A stretch of 64,000 bases of DNA from Achromobacter mucicolens. Lineage in GTDB: Bacteria; Pseudomonadota; Gammaproteobacteria; Burkholderiales; Burkholderiaceae_B. This document shows positions 1 through 9,955 of the stretch, one piece after another. The position numbers and the translations under genes are program-made. Positions within the stretch are counted from its first letter, which is position 1. The number at the start of each line of letters is the position of its first letter. Location: assembly GCF_902859725.1 (NCBI RefSeq), contig NZ_CADIJP010000013.1, positions 1-64,000 on the forward strand. The letters run 5' to 3'. The notes beneath the pieces were generated by a model. The model was given only the letters and a program-made list of their open reading frames with translations, made no database searches and was not told the DNA's origin.

Positions 1-2
1 AG

Positions 3-452
3 CCGCCCGGCGCGGGCCGGCCCGCCGGCCAGATGCGTGACGCGCAGCAAGCGCAGGCCGCCCCGTCCCCCCGTCCCGCCGCCGCGCCCGCGCAGCAGGC
101 GTGCGCCACCTGCGGCGTGGTCGAGACCATTCGCCAGGTGCAGGTGCCCGCCAAGGATGACAGCAACCATCTGGTCGGCACCATCGCGGGCGGCGTGGCC
201 GGTGGCGTTGTGGGTAATCAGTTTGGTGGAGGCAACGGCAAGACCGCGCTGACGGTGCTGGGCGCGGTCGGCGGCGCTTTGGCAGGCCGTGAAGTTGAGC
301 GTAATATCAGACAGCAACAAACAGTGACGCACTATGAGCTCACGGTCCGCATGAATGACGGCAGCAAGCGCCAGTTCCGCAGCGCGCAGCCGTTCTCGTT
401 TGCCTCCGGCGACCACGTGCGCGTGGAGAACAATCAATTGCTGCCCGGTTGA
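3..452 (+). CDS. Glycine-zipper 2TM-domain protein, 5' end outside window
   Basis: The frame is open from the left edge, so the N-terminus, probably with a signal or lipoprotein peptide, is missing. The visible part has an Ala/Pro/Gln-rich stretch and a short Cys-containing segment (ACATCG). A glycine-zipper repeat follows (GGVAGGVVGNQFGGGNGK, then a second GAVGGALAG run), and the C-terminus is hydrophilic. This organisation is typical of SlyB/Rick_17kDa-like outer-membrane or periplasmic proteins, whose exact role is usually unknown. It ends just before the phaM-like gene. The family is assigned from the zipper only, so function is not predicted further. Confidence 0.75.
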   Translation, partial: PPGAGRPAGQMRDAQQAQAAPSPRPAAAPAQQACATCGVVETIRQVQVPAKDDSNHLVGTIAGGVAGGVVGNQFGGGNGKTALTVLGAVGGALAGREVERNIRQQQTVTHYELTVRMNDGSKRQFRSAQPFSFASGDHVRVENNQLLPG

Positions 453-496
453 TCCCGGCCGACGGCGGCAAGCATCCGACTATGGAGAGATCTGGA

Positions 497-1321
497 ATGA
501 GCGACCAATTCAACAACCCGTTCGTCCTGCCCGGCATGGGCCAGAATTCCGATCTCTCGGGTAATCCGCTTCTGGCCAGCATGGAGATGATGCGCCAGGC
601 GTGGGCGGGCCTGACTGGCCCCGGCGGCCTTGCCAGCAGCCTGCCCATGGCGCCGCCCATGAATCTCGAAGACCTGGACCGCCGCATCGCCGAACTGCGC
701 TCGGTGGAAAACTGGCTGCGCATGAACCTGAGCATGCTCTCCAGCACCATCCAGGGCATGGAGGTGCAACGCTCCACCATCAGCACCCTGCGCGCCTTCG
801 TGGACAGCGCCTCGCGCATGGACATGGGAGCAAGCCCCGACGCCGGCGCGCCGTCGCCGCTGGAAGTCGCGCTGGGCTTGAAGCCCGCGCCCAAGGCTGC
901 GGCGTCCGCGCCGTCCGGCCATGCCGCGGCGGCAGATGAAAAGGAAAGCGCTGGTGCACAATCCGGCGCCAAGGCGCCAGGCGAAGACGCCTCTGGCGGG
1001 CCGGATGCGGCAGCCGCCATGAGCGAGCAGATGGGCGCCGCGGCGCAGTCGGCCTCCAAGGCCTGGTGGGAGCTGCTGCAGCAGCAGTTCAATCAGATCG
1101 CGGCCGCCACCGCGGCCTCCATGCCCGCCGGCGCATCGGGCACGGCCAGCGCCAAGTCCGAACCTTCGCATCCCAAGGCGTCGGCCGAGCCGCAGTCCAA
1201 GCCCGGCAAACCCGCGGCCAAGCCCGCCGCCACCGCACGCAAGCCGGCCGCCGCCAAGAAAGCGGCCAAGCCAGCGGCCAAGACAGCCAAGAAAAACGGG
1301 CCTGCCGACGGCAAGCCCTGA
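497..1321 (+). CDS. phaM: PhaM-like polyhydroxyalkanoate granule-associated protein
   Basis: The 274-aa product begins MSDQFNNPF and carries the PhaM-type N-terminal region: a LEDLDRRIAELRSVENWL segment followed by a helix ending in the LRAFVDSASRMD region. A low-complexity Ala-rich linker follows. The C-terminus is a Lys/Ala/Pro tail with repeated KPAAK and AAKKAAK units, the histone-like DNA-binding tail of this family. In related beta-proteobacteria PhaM links PHB granules to the nucleoid and activates PHB synthase. The ATG at 497 is preferred over an in-frame ATG at 449 because it has GGAGAGATCTGGA upstream and restores the family N-terminus. Assignment is by resemblance, not alignment. 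Confidence 0.8.
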   Translation: MSDQFNNPFVLPGMGQNSDLSGNPLLASMEMMRQAWAGLTGPGGLASSLPMAPPMNLEDLDRRIAELRSVENWLRMNLSMLSSTIQGMEVQRSTISTLRAFVDSASRMDMGASPDAGAPSPLEVALGLKPAPKAAASAPSGHAAAADEKESAGAQSGAKAPGEDASGGPDAAAAMSEQMGAAAQSASKAWWELLQQQFNQIAAATAASMPAGASGTASAKSEPSHPKASAEPQSKPGKPAAKPAATARKPAAAKKAAKPAAKTAKKNGPADGKP

Positions 1322-1390
1322 CCCCATCCTTCAATCGACACGCGGAGCCGCCGCCAGGCCGCCCGCCCGTCTCTCAACCTACTGGAACTT

Positions 1391-2764
1391 ATGCTTAATG
1401 TAGTGATTCTTGCCGCCGGACTGGGTAAACGCATGCAGTCCGACCTTCCCAAAGTGCTGCACACGCTGGCCGGCAAACCCATGCTGGCGCATGTGCTGGA
1501 CAGCGCACGCCAACTGAATCCCGCGCGCATCGTCGTGGTGGTCGGCCATGGCGCCGATCGCGTCAAGCAGGCATTCGAAGGCCAGCCGGATCTGCACTTC
1601 GTGCTGCAGCAGCCGCAGCAGGGCACGGGTCACGCCGTGCAGCAGGCCGTGCCGCAACTGCTGGAAGGCGACGGCAAGGACGACGTGACGCTGGTGCTGT
1701 ACGGCGACGTGCCGCTGGTGCCGCCGGAAACGCTCAAGCGCCTTCTGGACGCGCGCGGCCAGGGCGCCGCCGTGCTGACCGAAGTGCTGGCCGATTCCAC
1801 CGGTTATGGCCGCATCGTGCGCGACGCCAAGGGCAGCGTGTGCCGCATCGTCGAACACAAGGACGCCTCGCAAGCCGAGCGCGAGATTAAGGAAGTGAAT
1901 ACCGGCATCCTCACCGCGCCCACCGCGAAGCTGAAGAACTGGCTCACCCGCATCGACAACAACAACGCCCAGGGCGAGTACTACCTGACCGACGTGGTCG
2001 GGCTGGCCGTGGTTGACGAGATTCCCGTGGGCGCGGCCCAGCCGGGCGCCGCCTGGGAAACGCTGGGCGTGAACAGCCGCGTGCAGCAGGCCGAACTGGA
2101 GCGCCGCTGGCAAGCCGAGCAGGCCCGCCGCCAGCTTGAAGCGGGCGTCACCCTGGCCGACCCGGCGCGCTTTGACGTGCGCGGCACGCTCACTTGCGGC
2201 CGCGATGTCTTCATTGACGTGGGCTGCGTCTTCGAAGGCCAGGTGTCCCTGGCTGACGGCGTGCGCGTGGGCCCGCACTGCGTGCTGCGCGACGTCAGCG
2301 TTGGCGCGGGTACGCACATCGAGGCCTTCAGCCATCTGCAGCAGGCCGAAGTCGGCCGCGATGCGCGCGTGGGCCCCTATGCCCGCCTGCGTCCCGGCGC
2401 TGAACTGGGCGACCGCAGCCACGTCGGCAACTTCGTCGAGATCAAGAAGAGCGTGCTGGGCGCGGACAGCAAGGCCAACCACCTTGCGTACATCGGCGAC
2501 GCGGACATCGGCGCGCGCGTGAACGTGGGCGCGGGCACCATCACCTGCAACTACGACGGCGTGAACAAGCACCGCACCGTCATCGAAGACGACGCCTTCA
2601 TCGGCTCGGACACGCAGCTCGTCGCGCCGGTGCGCGTGGGCCGTGGCGCGACGCTGGGCGCCGGCACCACCCTTACGCGTGACGCGCCGGCCGACAAGCT
2701 GACCGTGTCGCGTCCCAAGCAGGTCACCGTTGACGGATGGCAGCGCCCGGTAAAGAAGTCGTGA
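1391..2764 (+). CDS. glmU: Bifunctional UDP-N-acetylglucosamine pyrophosphorylase / glucosamine-1-phosphate N-acetyltransferase
   Basis: This cytoplasmic enzyme makes UDP-GlcNAc, the precursor of peptidoglycan and lipid A. It acetylates GlcN-1-P in the C-terminal domain and uridylylates it in the N-terminal domain. The 457-aa length matches the family. The nucleotidyltransferase signature LAAGLGKRM begins near residue 8 with [12 protein letters not shown] after it. The C-terminal half is a left-handed beta-helix of hexapeptide repeats, including the NHLAYIGD and [13 protein letters not shown] stretches of the acetyltransferase site. The next gene's preferred GTG start overlaps its stop. glmS, the preceding pathway step, lies about 4.6 kb downstream on the same strand. 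Confidence 0.97.
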   Translation: MLNVVILAAGLGKRMQSDLPKVLHTLAGKPMLAHVLDSARQLNPARIVVVVGHGADRVKQAFEGQPDLHFVLQQPQQGTGHAVQQAVPQLLEGDGKDDVTLVLYGDVPLVPPETLKRLLDARGQGAAVLTEVLADSTGYGRIVRDAKGSVCRIVEHKDASQAEREIKEVNTGILTAPTAKLKNWLTRIDNNNAQGEYYLTDVVGLAVVDEIPVGAAQPGAAWETLGVNSRVQQAELERRWQAEQARRQLEAGVTLADPARFDVRGTLTCGRDVFIDVGCVFEGQVSLADGVRVGPHCVLRDVSVGAGTHIEAFSHLQQAEVGRDARVGPYARLRPGAELGDRSHVGNFVEIKKSVLGADSKANHLAYIGDADIGARVNVGAGTITCNYDGVNKHRTVIEDDAFIGSDTQLVAPVRVGRGATLGAGTTLTRDAPADKLTVSRPKQVTVDGWQRPVKKS

Positions 2765-4149
2765 CGCAGGATCAGGAAGCGGCCGCGGGGGGTGGGGCCA
2801 GGCCCTCGCACCCCGACGGCCTGCCGGCGCCGCGCCGGTACTGGGCGGCGGCCACCGTGATGACGGGCATCAGCCTGTCGGTGCTGGACACCACCATCGC
2901 CAACGTGGCGCTGCCCACGATCGCCAAGGATCTGAACGCCCTGCCCGCGCAGGCAGTCTGGATCGTCAACGCCTACAACCTTGCCGTCGTGATGGCGCTC
3001 TTGCCGCTGTCCGCGCTGGCCGAGCGCATCGGCTTTCGCCGCATGTTCACGTTCGGGCTGGTGCTGTTCACGCTGGCCTCGCTGGGCTGCGCGCTTGCTG
3101 GCACGTTGTGGCAATTGACCGCCGCGCGCGTGTTCCAGGGGCTGGGGGCGGCCACGCTCATGTGCATGTTCGGCGGCCTGGTGCGCAACATCTATCCGCT
3201 CAAGATGCTGGGCCGGGGCATCAGCATCAATGCCACCACGGTGGCGGTCATGTCGGTGCTCGGGCCCACCATTGGTTCGGCCATCCTGTCCGTGGCGCCG
3301 TGGCCGTGGATCTTCGCCGTCAACCTGCCGATCTGCGCGCTTGCCATGTTTGGCCTGCGCCATCTGCCGGAAGTGCCGCGCAACGATGTGAAGCTGGACT
3401 GGATCAGCGCGCTGCTCTGCATGGCGACGCTGGGCGTCTTCATTTCAGGCGTGGACATGATGGGCGAGGACCTGCTGCGGGGCATCGGCCTGGTCGCGAT
3501 CTCGACGGTGGCCGGGCTGGTGCTGGTGCGCCGCGCCAGCCAGCAGACCGCGCCGCTGGTGCCAGTGGACTTGCTGCGCATCCGCCCGCTGGCGTTTGCC
3601 GTGGGCGCATCGGCCTGCACCTTCGCCGCGCAGATGGCGTCCTATGTGTCGCTGCCGTTCTACTTCCAGCAGGTGCTGGGCCGGCCCTATCTGGAAGTGG
3701 GCATGCTGATGGGCGCATGGCCCGTCGGCACGGCCATCATCGCGCCGCTGGCCGGACGCCTGTCGGACCGCTACTCCGCCGCTACGCTCAGCGGCATTGG
3801 CGCGGCGACGATGGTCGCGGGCATGCTGTGGCTGGCGCTCCTGCCATCCACGGTGTCAAACTGGCCCGTCATCGCCGGCATGTTCGTGGCGGGCGTGGGC
3901 TTCGGCTTTTTCCAGACGCCCAACAACCGCGCGCTGCTGTCTGCAGCGCCCCGGATGCGCAGCGGCGCGGCGGGCGGCCTGCAGGCCACGACCCGGGTGT
4001 TTGGCCAGAGCTTTGGCACCGCGCTGGTGGCCATCGCGTTCAGCGTCAGCGCGGCCCACGGGCCGGGGCTGGCCCTGGTGCTGGGCACGGTGTGCGCGGC
4101 GCTGGCCGTGGTGGTCAACACCGTCCGCTTCAACAAGCTGCGGGCCTAG
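2761..4149 (+). CDS. MFS drug transporter, DHA2 (EmrB/QacA) family
   Basis: A proton-driven inner-membrane exporter with about 14 predicted hydrophobic segments. The first helix has the DHA2 hallmark ([18 protein letters not shown]), and a motif-A-like loop (LAERIGFRR) follows TM2. The protein is 462 aa from a GTG at 2761. That GTG forms a GTGA overlap with the glmU stop and has AAAGAAG just upstream, whereas the in-frame ATG at 2737 lies inside glmU without a ribosome-binding site. Coupling to glmU suggests cotranscription. The substrate cannot be read from sequence. Confidence 0.88.
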   Translation: MTQDQEAAAGGGARPSHPDGLPAPRRYWAAATVMTGISLSVLDTTIANVALPTIAKDLNALPAQAVWIVNAYNLAVVMALLPLSALAERIGFRRMFTFGLVLFTLASLGCALAGTLWQLTAARVFQGLGAATLMCMFGGLVRNIYPLKMLGRGISINATTVAVMSVLGPTIGSAILSVAPWPWIFAVNLPICALAMFGLRHLPEVPRNDVKLDWISALLCMATLGVFISGVDMMGEDLLRGIGLVAISTVAGLVLVRRASQQTAPLVPVDLLRIRPLAFAVGASACTFAAQMASYVSLPFYFQQVLGRPYLEVGMLMGAWPVGTAIIAPLAGRLSDRYSAATLSGIGAATMVAGMLWLALLPSTVSNWPVIAGMFVAGVGFGFFQTPNNRALLSAAPRMRSGAAGGLQATTRVFGQSFGTALVAIAFSVSAAHGPGLALVLGTVCAALAVVVNTVRFNKLRA

Positions 4150-4209
4150 CGGCGGCAGCGGTTCAACACCCCTCGAACCCCGCCCGGACCCCCGGGTGCG
4201 GGCCGCTTC

Positions 4210-4215
4210 TATAAT
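4210..4215 (+). promoter_or_regulatory. Candidate -10 element upstream of ugd
   Basis: A perfect TATAAT lies about 64 nt before the ugd start in an otherwise very GC-rich gap. No convincing -35 hexamer is seen 16-18 nt upstream, so it may be factor-assisted or fortuitous. Confidence 0.4.
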
Positions 4216-4223
4216 GGCGGCCG

Positions 4224-4248
4224 GCGCCCGGTTTCACTTTCCGGGCGC
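4224..4248 (+). other. Stem-loop in the ugd leader
   Basis: GCGCCCGG and CCGGGCGC form a perfect 8-bp stem around a 9-nt loop (TTTCACTTT). It lies between the candidate -10 box and the ugd ribosome-binding region and is not followed by a T-run, so it does not look like an intrinsic terminator. It would be in the 5' untranslated region if transcription starts near 4222. Confidence 0.45.
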
Positions 4249-4278
4249 GAAGATTCCCTATTTTGAAGGCGCACAGGC

Positions 4279-5601
4279 ATGAAAATCACGGTCGTGGGTA
4301 CCGGTTACGTAGGATTGGTGTCGGGAGCGTGCCTGGCGGACATGGGCAACGATGTCATGTGCCTGGACGTGGATGCGGCCAAGATCGCGCTGCTGCGCCA
4401 GGGCGGCATTCCCATTTACGAGCCGGGCCTTGAAGACCTGGTGCGCCGTAACGTGCAGGCCGGGCGCCTGCATTTCACCGATGACATCGCGCAAAGCGTC
4501 GCGTTCGGCGACGTCCAGTTCATCGCTGTGGGCACCCCGCCCGGCGAAGACGGTTCCGCCGATCTCAAGTACGTGCTGGCCGCCGCGCAGAACATCGCGC
4601 GCCACATGACCTCGCGCAAGCTGATCGTGGACAAGTCCACGGTGCCCGTCGGCACGGCCGACAAGGTGCGCGCCGTGGTCGCCAAGGAACTGGCCGAGCG
4701 CGGCGTCGACATCCCGTTCACGGTGGCGTCCAATCCGGAATTCCTGAAGGAAGGCGCGGCCATCAACGACTTCATGAGTCCGGACCGCGTGATCGTCGGC
4801 GCGGACGATGACTACACGATCGGCGTCATGCGCCGCATCTATGAACCCTTCCAGCGCACCCACGACCGCCTGATGGTGATGGACGTGCGCTCGGCCGAAC
4901 TGACCAAGTACGCCGCCAACGCCATGCTGGCCACACGCATTTCGTTCATGAACGAAATGGCGAACCTGGCCGAAGTGCTGGGCGCCGACGTCGAACAGGT
5001 GCGCCGCGGCATTGGCGCGGACCCGCGCATCGGCTATCACTTCCTGTACCCGGGCGCGGGCTATGGCGGCTCGTGCTTTCCGAAGGACGTGCAGGCGCTG
5101 GTCAACACCGCGTCCGAACACGGCCTGCCGATGCGCGTCATCGAGGCTGCCGAGGCCGCGAACCACGCGCAGAAGTTCCGCCTGGCTGAAAAGCTGGTGG
5201 CGCGCTTTGGCGAAGACCTGCGCGGACGCAAGATCGCCTTGTGGGGCTTGTCCTTCAAGCCCAACACCGACGACATGCGCGAAGCGCCCAGCCTGACGGC
5301 CATCGCCGAACTCACGCGCCGCGGCGCCGAGGTGCGCGCCTATGATCCGGTGGCCATGCACGAGGCCGGCCGCGTGCTGGCCGGCCATCAAGGCGTCAGC
5401 TTCGCCTCCGACATGTACGACGCGCTGGACGGCGCGGACGCGCTGCTCATCGCCACCGAATGGAAGGTCTTTCGCGCGCCCGACTTCGATCGCGTCAAGG
5501 CGCTGCTCAAGACGCCGCTCATCATCGACGGCCGCAATCTCTACACGCCGGCCGACGTGCGCAGCCTGGGCTTCGAGTATTCGGGCATCGGCCGCGCATG
5601 A
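4279..5601 (+). CDS. ugd: UDP-glucose 6-dehydrogenase
   Basis: NAD-dependent oxidation of UDP-glucose to UDP-glucuronate, a precursor for capsule, LPS or exopolysaccharide sugars. The 440-aa protein has an N-terminal Rossmann motif ([10 protein letters not shown], residues 7-16), the family SNPEFLKEG motif near residue 151, and the catalytic cysteine in GGSCFPKD (Cys266). A C-terminal UDP-binding domain completes it. It overlaps the downstream glycosyltransferase by 4 nt (ATGA), so the two are translationally coupled and probably act in one surface-glycan pathway. Confidence 0.96.
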   Translation: MKITVVGTGYVGLVSGACLADMGNDVMCLDVDAAKIALLRQGGIPIYEPGLEDLVRRNVQAGRLHFTDDIAQSVAFGDVQFIAVGTPPGEDGSADLKYVLAAAQNIARHMTSRKLIVDKSTVPVGTADKVRAVVAKELAERGVDIPFTVASNPEFLKEGAAINDFMSPDRVIVGADDDYTIGVMRRIYEPFQRTHDRLMVMDVRSAELTKYAANAMLATRISFMNEMANLAEVLGADVEQVRRGIGADPRIGYHFLYPGAGYGGSCFPKDVQALVNTASEHGLPMRVIEAAEAANHAQKFRLAEKLVARFGEDLRGRKIALWGLSFKPNTDDMREAPSLTAIAELTRRGAEVRAYDPVAMHEAGRVLAGHQGVSFASDMYDALDGADALLIATEWKVFRAPDFDRVKALLKTPLIIDGRNLYTPADVRSLGFEYSGIGRA

Positions 5602-6656
5602 AGATCCTGCAACTGAACTTCGAAAAGGGCTGGCGTGGCGGCGAGCGCCAGACGCTGTACTGCATGCGCGCCTTTCGCAAGGCGGGCCATGACGTCGAAG
5701 TGATGTGCCGCGAAGGCGCGCCGCTGGCCGAGCGCGCCCGCCAGGAAGGATTCGTCGCCCACACCGTGCGCAACGTGCCCGGACAGCTGGCCTTTCTGGC
5801 CGGCGCCGGCCGCTACGACATCATCCACGCACAGACCGCCAACACCATCACCTGGGCCGTGCTGACCAAATGGCTGCACCGCCGGCCCGTGGCGTTCTCG
5901 CGCCGCACGTCGTTCGTGGTCAAGCCGGGCGACGAATGGAAGACCGGCTACAAGTGGCGCCACGCCGATCTCTTCGTGGCCATCAGCGAGATGGCCGCCA
6001 GCGAGCCGCGCCGCCTGGGCATCGAACCCGTCATCATCCGCAGCGCGGTCGAGCCTCATCAGATCAACGCCGAGAACGTCGCCAACCTGGTGCGCGAGTT
6101 CGATCTGGAAGGCAAGAAGGTCATGGCGACCTCTGCCGCGCTCATTCGGGACAAGGACCCGGTCACGCTGGTGCGCGCCGTCGGCGAACTAGCCAAGACG
6201 CGGCGTGATTTTGTCTTCCTGCATTTCGGCGCCGGCGGCGACCGCGAACAGCAGGCCAAGGACGAAGCCGGCAAGCTCGGCATCGAAGACGTCTACCGCT
6301 TTGCCGGCTTTCGCAAGGGCGTGGAAGACTTCTACAGCATCCTCGACGTGTTCGTCATGAGCTCCGAGGAAGAAGCGCTGGGAAGCAGCGTGCTGGACGC
6401 CTTTCTGCAGCGCGTGCCGGTGGTGTCCACCGACGCCGGCGGCCTGAAGGAAAGCCTTGCCGACGGCCGCGGCGTGCTATGCGCCGTGGGGGATCATCAG
6501 GCGATGGCGGCGGGCATGGCGCGTTGCCTGGATGATGCGGCGTTTCGGCACGAGGTCACCGAACGTGCTTATGAGTACGTGCGCAATGAACACGACGTGC
6601 AGAAGATGGGGAACCGGTATCTGGCGCAGTTCGAGCGGCTGGTGGGGCGCAGGTAG
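5598..6656 (+). CDS. Glycosyltransferase (GT4-like)
   Basis: The 353-aa protein begins [18 protein letters not shown], the GT-B N-terminal strand with a glycine-rich acceptor loop. The C-terminal half holds the donor-binding signature: [30 protein letters not shown] split across two segments, with the EEALGSS part equivalent to the GT4 E-x7-E motif. No signal peptide or membrane segment is seen, so it acts at the cytoplasmic face. It starts inside the ugd stop, which argues for a role in making a glycan that uses or follows UDP-glucuronate. The sugar and acceptor are unknown. Confidence 0.87.
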   Translation: MKILQLNFEKGWRGGERQTLYCMRAFRKAGHDVEVMCREGAPLAERARQEGFVAHTVRNVPGQLAFLAGAGRYDIIHAQTANTITWAVLTKWLHRRPVAFSRRTSFVVKPGDEWKTGYKWRHADLFVAISEMAASEPRRLGIEPVIIRSAVEPHQINAENVANLVREFDLEGKKVMATSAALIRDKDPVTLVRAVGELAKTRRDFVFLHFGAGGDREQQAKDEAGKLGIEDVYRFAGFRKGVEDFYSILDVFVMSSEEEALGSSVLDAFLQRVPVVSTDAGGLKESLADGRGVLCAVGDHQAMAAGMARCLDDAAFRHEVTERAYEYVRNEHDVQKMGNRYLAQFERLVGRR

Positions 6657-6683
6657 GCAGCGTCGGCTGCCGCTGTCGAACCC

Positions 6684-7172
6684 TCACCCCCGCACATCGA
6701 TCCGCGTCTCGAACTTGGCCCGATGCACCGAAAAAAACGTGCGCACATTGCGCACGTTGGCTTGTGCAGTGAAGGCGCGATGCACCAGCGCGTGGTAGGC
6801 CGGCATGTCCTTTACCTGCGCGATCACCACGAAATCCGGGCCGGGCGACACCCGATAGCACTGCAGCACCGCGGGTTCGGTCACCATGCTTTGCTCGAAG
6901 GCGTCCAGGCTTTCGGCGGCCTGCACGTCCAGCGTGATCTCCACGATTGCCGTCAGCGTGCTGCCCAGCTTCTCAGCCGACAGGATCGCCACCTGGCGGT
7001 CGATCACCCCTTCTTCCAGCAATCGCCTTACCCGCCTCAGACAGGTCGGCGGCGACGCGTGCACCCGCGCGGCCAGATCCTGGTTGGTCAGCGAGCTGTC
7101 TTCTTGTAACTGTTCAAGAATGCGCCGGTCCAGATCATCGAGTTCGGGCAGGGAAATCGGGGTGTTTTGCAT
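6684..7172 (-). CDS. Lrp/AsnC family transcriptional regulator
   Basis: The 162-aa protein has an N-terminal AsnC-type winged helix (LDDLDRRILEQLQEDSSLT, then recognition helix SPPTCLRRVRRL). A C-terminal RAM ligand-binding domain follows, containing the CYRVSPGPDFVV strand and ending at FETRIDVRG. The family are oligomeric regulators that respond to amino acids and commonly autoregulate. It is divergent from glmS across a 150-bp AT-rich gap with an inverted repeat, so control of itself or glmS is possible but unproven. It converges tail-to-tail with the glycosyltransferase. Confidence 0.92.
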   Translation of the reverse strand: MQNTPISLPELDDLDRRILEQLQEDSSLTNQDLAARVHASPPTCLRRVRRLLEEGVIDRQVAILSAEKLGSTLTAIVEITLDVQAAESLDAFEQSMVTEPAVLQCYRVSPGPDFVVIAQVKDMPAYHALVHRAFTAQANVRNVRTFFSVHRAKFETRIDVRG

Positions 7173-7253
7173 GATTAATTCAAATCTGTCGATCAGACGA
7201 AAGATAATTTAATCACATTTGTGTAAGGGAATTAACTGCCAAATAAGTGAACA

Positions 7254-7275
7254 TAAAGAAATCAAATTTCTTTAT
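7254..7275. promoter_or_regulatory. AT-rich inverted repeat between lrp-like gene and glmS
   Basis: ATAAAGAA and TTCTTTAT form an inverted repeat about 50 bp before the glmS start. The surrounding 150 bp is strikingly AT-rich compared with the rest of the window. This fits a promoter region and a possible Lrp-type operator. No assignment of the binding protein is possible from sequence alone. Confidence 0.45.
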
Positions 7276-7322
7276 GACTCGCGCACAATGCGTCGGTACT
7301 GAACTTACCCGGAGTCACTCCT

Positions 7323-9155
7323 ATGTGCGGCATTGTTGGCGCCGTCGCCCAGCGCGACATCACCCCGATCCTCGTTGAAGGCCTGAAGCGCCTGGAATAC
7401 CGCGGCTACGACTCCTGCGGTGTCGCCGTCTACGCCGACGGCCATCTGCGCCGCACGCGCAGCACGCAGCGCGTCGCCGAACTGGCCGATCAGGTTGCGC
7501 AGGACAAGGTTCAAGGCTTCACGGGCATCGCCCACACCCGCTGGGCCACGCACGGCGTTCCCGCCACGCACAACGCCCACCCGCACTTTTCGCATCTGGG
7601 CAACGACGAGCCGCGCATCGCGCTCGTGCACAACGGCATCATCGAAAACCACGACGAACTGCGCGCCGAGCTGCAGGCCGTCGGCTACGTCTTCGAAAGC
7701 CAGACTGACACCGAAGTCATCGCGCACCTGGTGAACCACCTGTACGCGGGCGACCTCTTTGAAGCCGTGCAGAACGCCGTGCGCCGTTTGCATGGCGCAT
7801 ACGCCATCGCCGTGTTCTGCCGTGACGAACCGCACCGTGTCGTCGGTGCGCGCCAGGGCTCGCCGCTGGTGGTGGGCGTGGGCCAGAACGAGAACTTCCT
7901 GGCGTCCGACGCGCTGGCGCTGGCCGGCACGACCGACCAGATCATCTACCTGGAAGACGGCGACGTCGTCGACCTGCAACTGTCGCGCGTCTGGATTGTG
8001 GACGCCGCCGGCAAGAACGTCGACCGCGAAGTGCACACCGTGCACGTGCACACGGGCGCCGCCGAACTGGGCCCGTACCGCCACTACATGCAGAAGGAAA
8101 TCTTCGAGCAGCCGCGCGCGGTCGGCGACACCCTGCAAGATATCGAATCCATCACGCCCGAACTCTTCGGCGACGACGCCTACAAGATCTTCAAGGAAGT
8201 CGATTCCCTGCTGATCCTGGCCTGCGGCACCAGCTACTACGCGGGCCTGACCGCCAAGTACTGGATCGAATCGATCGCCAAGATCCCGGTCGCCGTCGAA
8301 ATCGCCAGCGAATACCGCTACCGCGACAGCGTGCCGAACCCGCGCTCGCTGGTCGTGACGATCTCGCAGTCCGGCGAGACCGCCGACACGCTGGCCGCGC
8401 TGAAGCACGCGCGCTCGCTGGGCATGGAAAACACGCTGACCATCTGCAACGTGTCCACCAGCGCGATGGTGCGCGAGTGCAAGCTGTCGTACATCACGCG
8501 CGCCGGCGTTGAAATCGGCGTGGCTTCGACCAAGGCCTTCACTACCCAGCTCACCGCGCTGTTCCTCCTGACGTTGGCGCTGGCGCAAACGCGCGGCAAG
8601 CTCACGGAAGAGCAGGAAGCCGAGCACCTGAAGGCGCTGCGCCACCTGCCGTCCGCCATCGGCTCGGTGCTGGCGCTGGAGCCCCAGATCATGGCGTGGG
8701 CCGACCGCTTTGCCTCGAAGGAAAATGCCCTGTTCCTGGGCCGCGGCATGCACTACCCGATCGCCCTGGAAGGCGCGCTCAAGCTCAAGGAAATCAGCTA
8801 CATCCACGCCGAAGCCTACCCGGCGGGTGAACTGAAGCACGGCCCGCTGGCGCTGGTCACCGAGCACATGCCGGTCGTCACCATCGCACCCAAGGACGAG
8901 CTGCTGGAAAAGCTGAAGTCCAACATGCAGGAAGTGCGCGCGCGCGGCGGCGAGCTGTATGTGTTTGCCGACGCCGACAGCAAGATCCAGAGCGCCGAAG
9001 GCATGCACGTGATCCGCATGCCGGAACACTACGGCAAGCTGTCGCCGATTCTGCATACGGTGCCGCTGCAACTGCTGTCGTATCACACGGCATGCGCGCG
9101 CGGTACGGATGTGGATAAGCCGCGGAATCTGGCAAAGAGCGTGACGGTGGAGTGA
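7323..9155 (+). CDS. glmS: Glutamine-fructose-6-phosphate aminotransferase (isomerizing)
   Basis: Converts fructose-6-phosphate and glutamine to glucosamine-6-phosphate, the committed step to UDP-GlcNAc. The 610-aa protein starts [10 protein letters not shown], so the N-terminal nucleophile Cys2 becomes exposed after Met removal. The glutaminase domain is followed by two SIS sugar-isomerase domains ([10 protein letters not shown] and [10 protein letters not shown] in the first; the second around residue 460). It ends with the family [13 protein letters not shown] tail. A 10-bp-stem hairpin follows the gene. No glmS ribozyme was recognised in the short leader. Confidence 0.97.
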   Translation: MCGIVGAVAQRDITPILVEGLKRLEYRGYDSCGVAVYADGHLRRTRSTQRVAELADQVAQDKVQGFTGIAHTRWATHGVPATHNAHPHFSHLGNDEPRIALVHNGIIENHDELRAELQAVGYVFESQTDTEVIAHLVNHLYAGDLFEAVQNAVRRLHGAYAIAVFCRDEPHRVVGARQGSPLVVGVGQNENFLASDALALAGTTDQIIYLEDGDVVDLQLSRVWIVDAAGKNVDREVHTVHVHTGAAELGPYRHYMQKEIFEQPRAVGDTLQDIESITPELFGDDAYKIFKEVDSLLILACGTSYYAGLTAKYWIESIAKIPVAVEIASEYRYRDSVPNPRSLVVTISQSGETADTLAALKHARSLGMENTLTICNVSTSAMVRECKLSYITRAGVEIGVASTKAFTTQLTALFLLTLALAQTRGKLTEEQEAEHLKALRHLPSAIGSVLALEPQIMAWADRFASKENALFLGRGMHYPIALEGALKLKEISYIHAEAYPAGELKHGPLALVTEHMPVVTIAPKDELLEKLKSNMQEVRARGGELYVFADADSKIQSAEGMHVIRMPEHYGKLSPILHTVPLQLLSYHTACARGTDVDKPRNLAKSVTVE

Positions 9156-9202
9156 CGCGGTAGCGGATTTATTCCGTTCTTGCGTTTCGCTTTTTACATG
9201 TG

Positions 9203-9229
9203 CAAGGGCCGCGCGAGCGGCCCTTGTTC
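9203..9229 (+). terminator. Intrinsic terminator of glmS
   Basis: CAAGGGCCGC and GCGGCCCTTG form a perfect 10-bp stem with a GCGA tetraloop, followed by a short TTC tract, 48 nt after the glmS stop. Confidence 0.75.
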
Positions 9230-9370
9230 ACGACAAATGCGCGTGATTGAAAGCTTGGCGTGCGCCAGCTGTTGCACGACCGCGCGCTTGGCAGCGTTAT
9301 AAGGCGAAATCGGGAGCGTAGGCCAAGCCGATACGGACTGGACGCTCCGGCTCACCATTCTTGCGGTCGT

Positions 9371-9838
9371 TCAGAGGCCGAGTTCCGACAGGCCAGGATG
9401 ATCGTCGGGCCGGCGGCCGAGCGGCCAATGGAATTTTCGCTCCGATTCCTTGATCGGCATGTCGTTGATGCAGGCGTAGCGGCGGTGCATCAATCCATCA
9501 GGCATGAACTCCCAGTTCTCGTTGCCGTACGAGCGGAACCAGTTGCCCGCGTCGTCGTGCCACTCGTAGGCGTAACGCACGGCGATCCGGTTGCCATCGT
9601 GTGCCCAGAGCTCCTTGATGAGCCGGTAGTCGAGTTCCTTCTTCCACTTCCGATCCAGAAAGCCCTGGGCTTCTGCCCGGTTGTTGGCGAATTCGGCGCG
9701 ATTGCGCCATTTGGTATCCAGCGTATAGGCCAGCGCGACTTTCGCGGCATCGCGCGTGTTCCAACCATCTTCGGCGAGCCGTACCTTCTGAATGGCGGTT
9801 TCCTTGGTGAACGGCGGCAGCGGGGGGCGAGTTTCCAT
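9371..9838 (-). CDS. DUF1348 (NTF2/SnoaL-like) family protein
   Basis: A 155-aa soluble protein matching the DUF1348 branch of the NTF2-like fold. It opens [20 protein letters not shown] and has the family core [17 protein letters not shown] followed by [20 protein letters not shown] and the C-terminal [13 protein letters not shown]. The biochemical function of the family is not established. It is divergent from a tetR gene, and three operator-like repeats lie in the 117-bp gap, the first of them 23 bp from its start. Repression by that TetR protein is therefore a reasonable inference. Confidence 0.9.
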   Translation of the reverse strand: METRPPLPPFTKETAIQKVRLAEDGWNTRDAAKVALAYTLDTKWRNRAEFANNRAEAQGFLDRKWKKELDYRLIKELWAHDGNRIAVRYAYEWHDDAGNWFRSYGNENWEFMPDGLMHRRYACINDMPIKESERKFHWPLGRRPDDHPGLSELGL

Positions 9839-9860
9839 GATTGCTCCTGGGCAGAATAGA

Positions 9861-9947
9861 GTAGAACGATCTGTCTACATACGCAGATTAATGCAAGTGG
9901 AACGACCTGTCTACTACTGATTGCAGGGGGTGGACCGATCTGTCTAC
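9861..9947. promoter_or_regulatory. Three 18-bp TetR-type operators
   Basis: Three copies of GTRGAMCGAYCTGTCTAC lie at 9861-9878, 9897-9914 and 9930-9947. Each is an imperfect palindrome of the form GTAGA-N2-GATC-N2-TCTAC (best in copy 1). Start-to-start spacing is 36 and 33 bp, close to integral helical turns. The third copy ends 8 bp before the tetR start codon and the first lies just upstream of the DUF1348 gene, so one repressor could control both directions. Confidence 0.8.
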
Positions 9948-9955
9948 AATGCGGC

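Noticed and set aside
1379-2572. A 397-codon open frame antisense to glmU
   Set aside because: The same codon-bias artefact; the product has no recognisable domain.
4224-4248. Intrinsic terminator in front of ugd
   Set aside because: The stem is followed by GAAGATTCCC rather than a T-run and lies inside the probable leader.
7173-7322. glmS ribozyme or riboswitch in the glmS leader
   Set aside because: The ribozyme is known from Gram-positives, and no core sequence is visible in this short AT-rich leader.
7305-9086. A 593-codon open frame antisense to glmS
   Set aside because: The protein is low-complexity and unlike any family, and glmS on the other strand is certain.
9156-9370. Possible small gene between glmS and DUF1348
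   Set aside because: Only the glmS terminator is recognisable; the remaining bases show no supported frame or motif.
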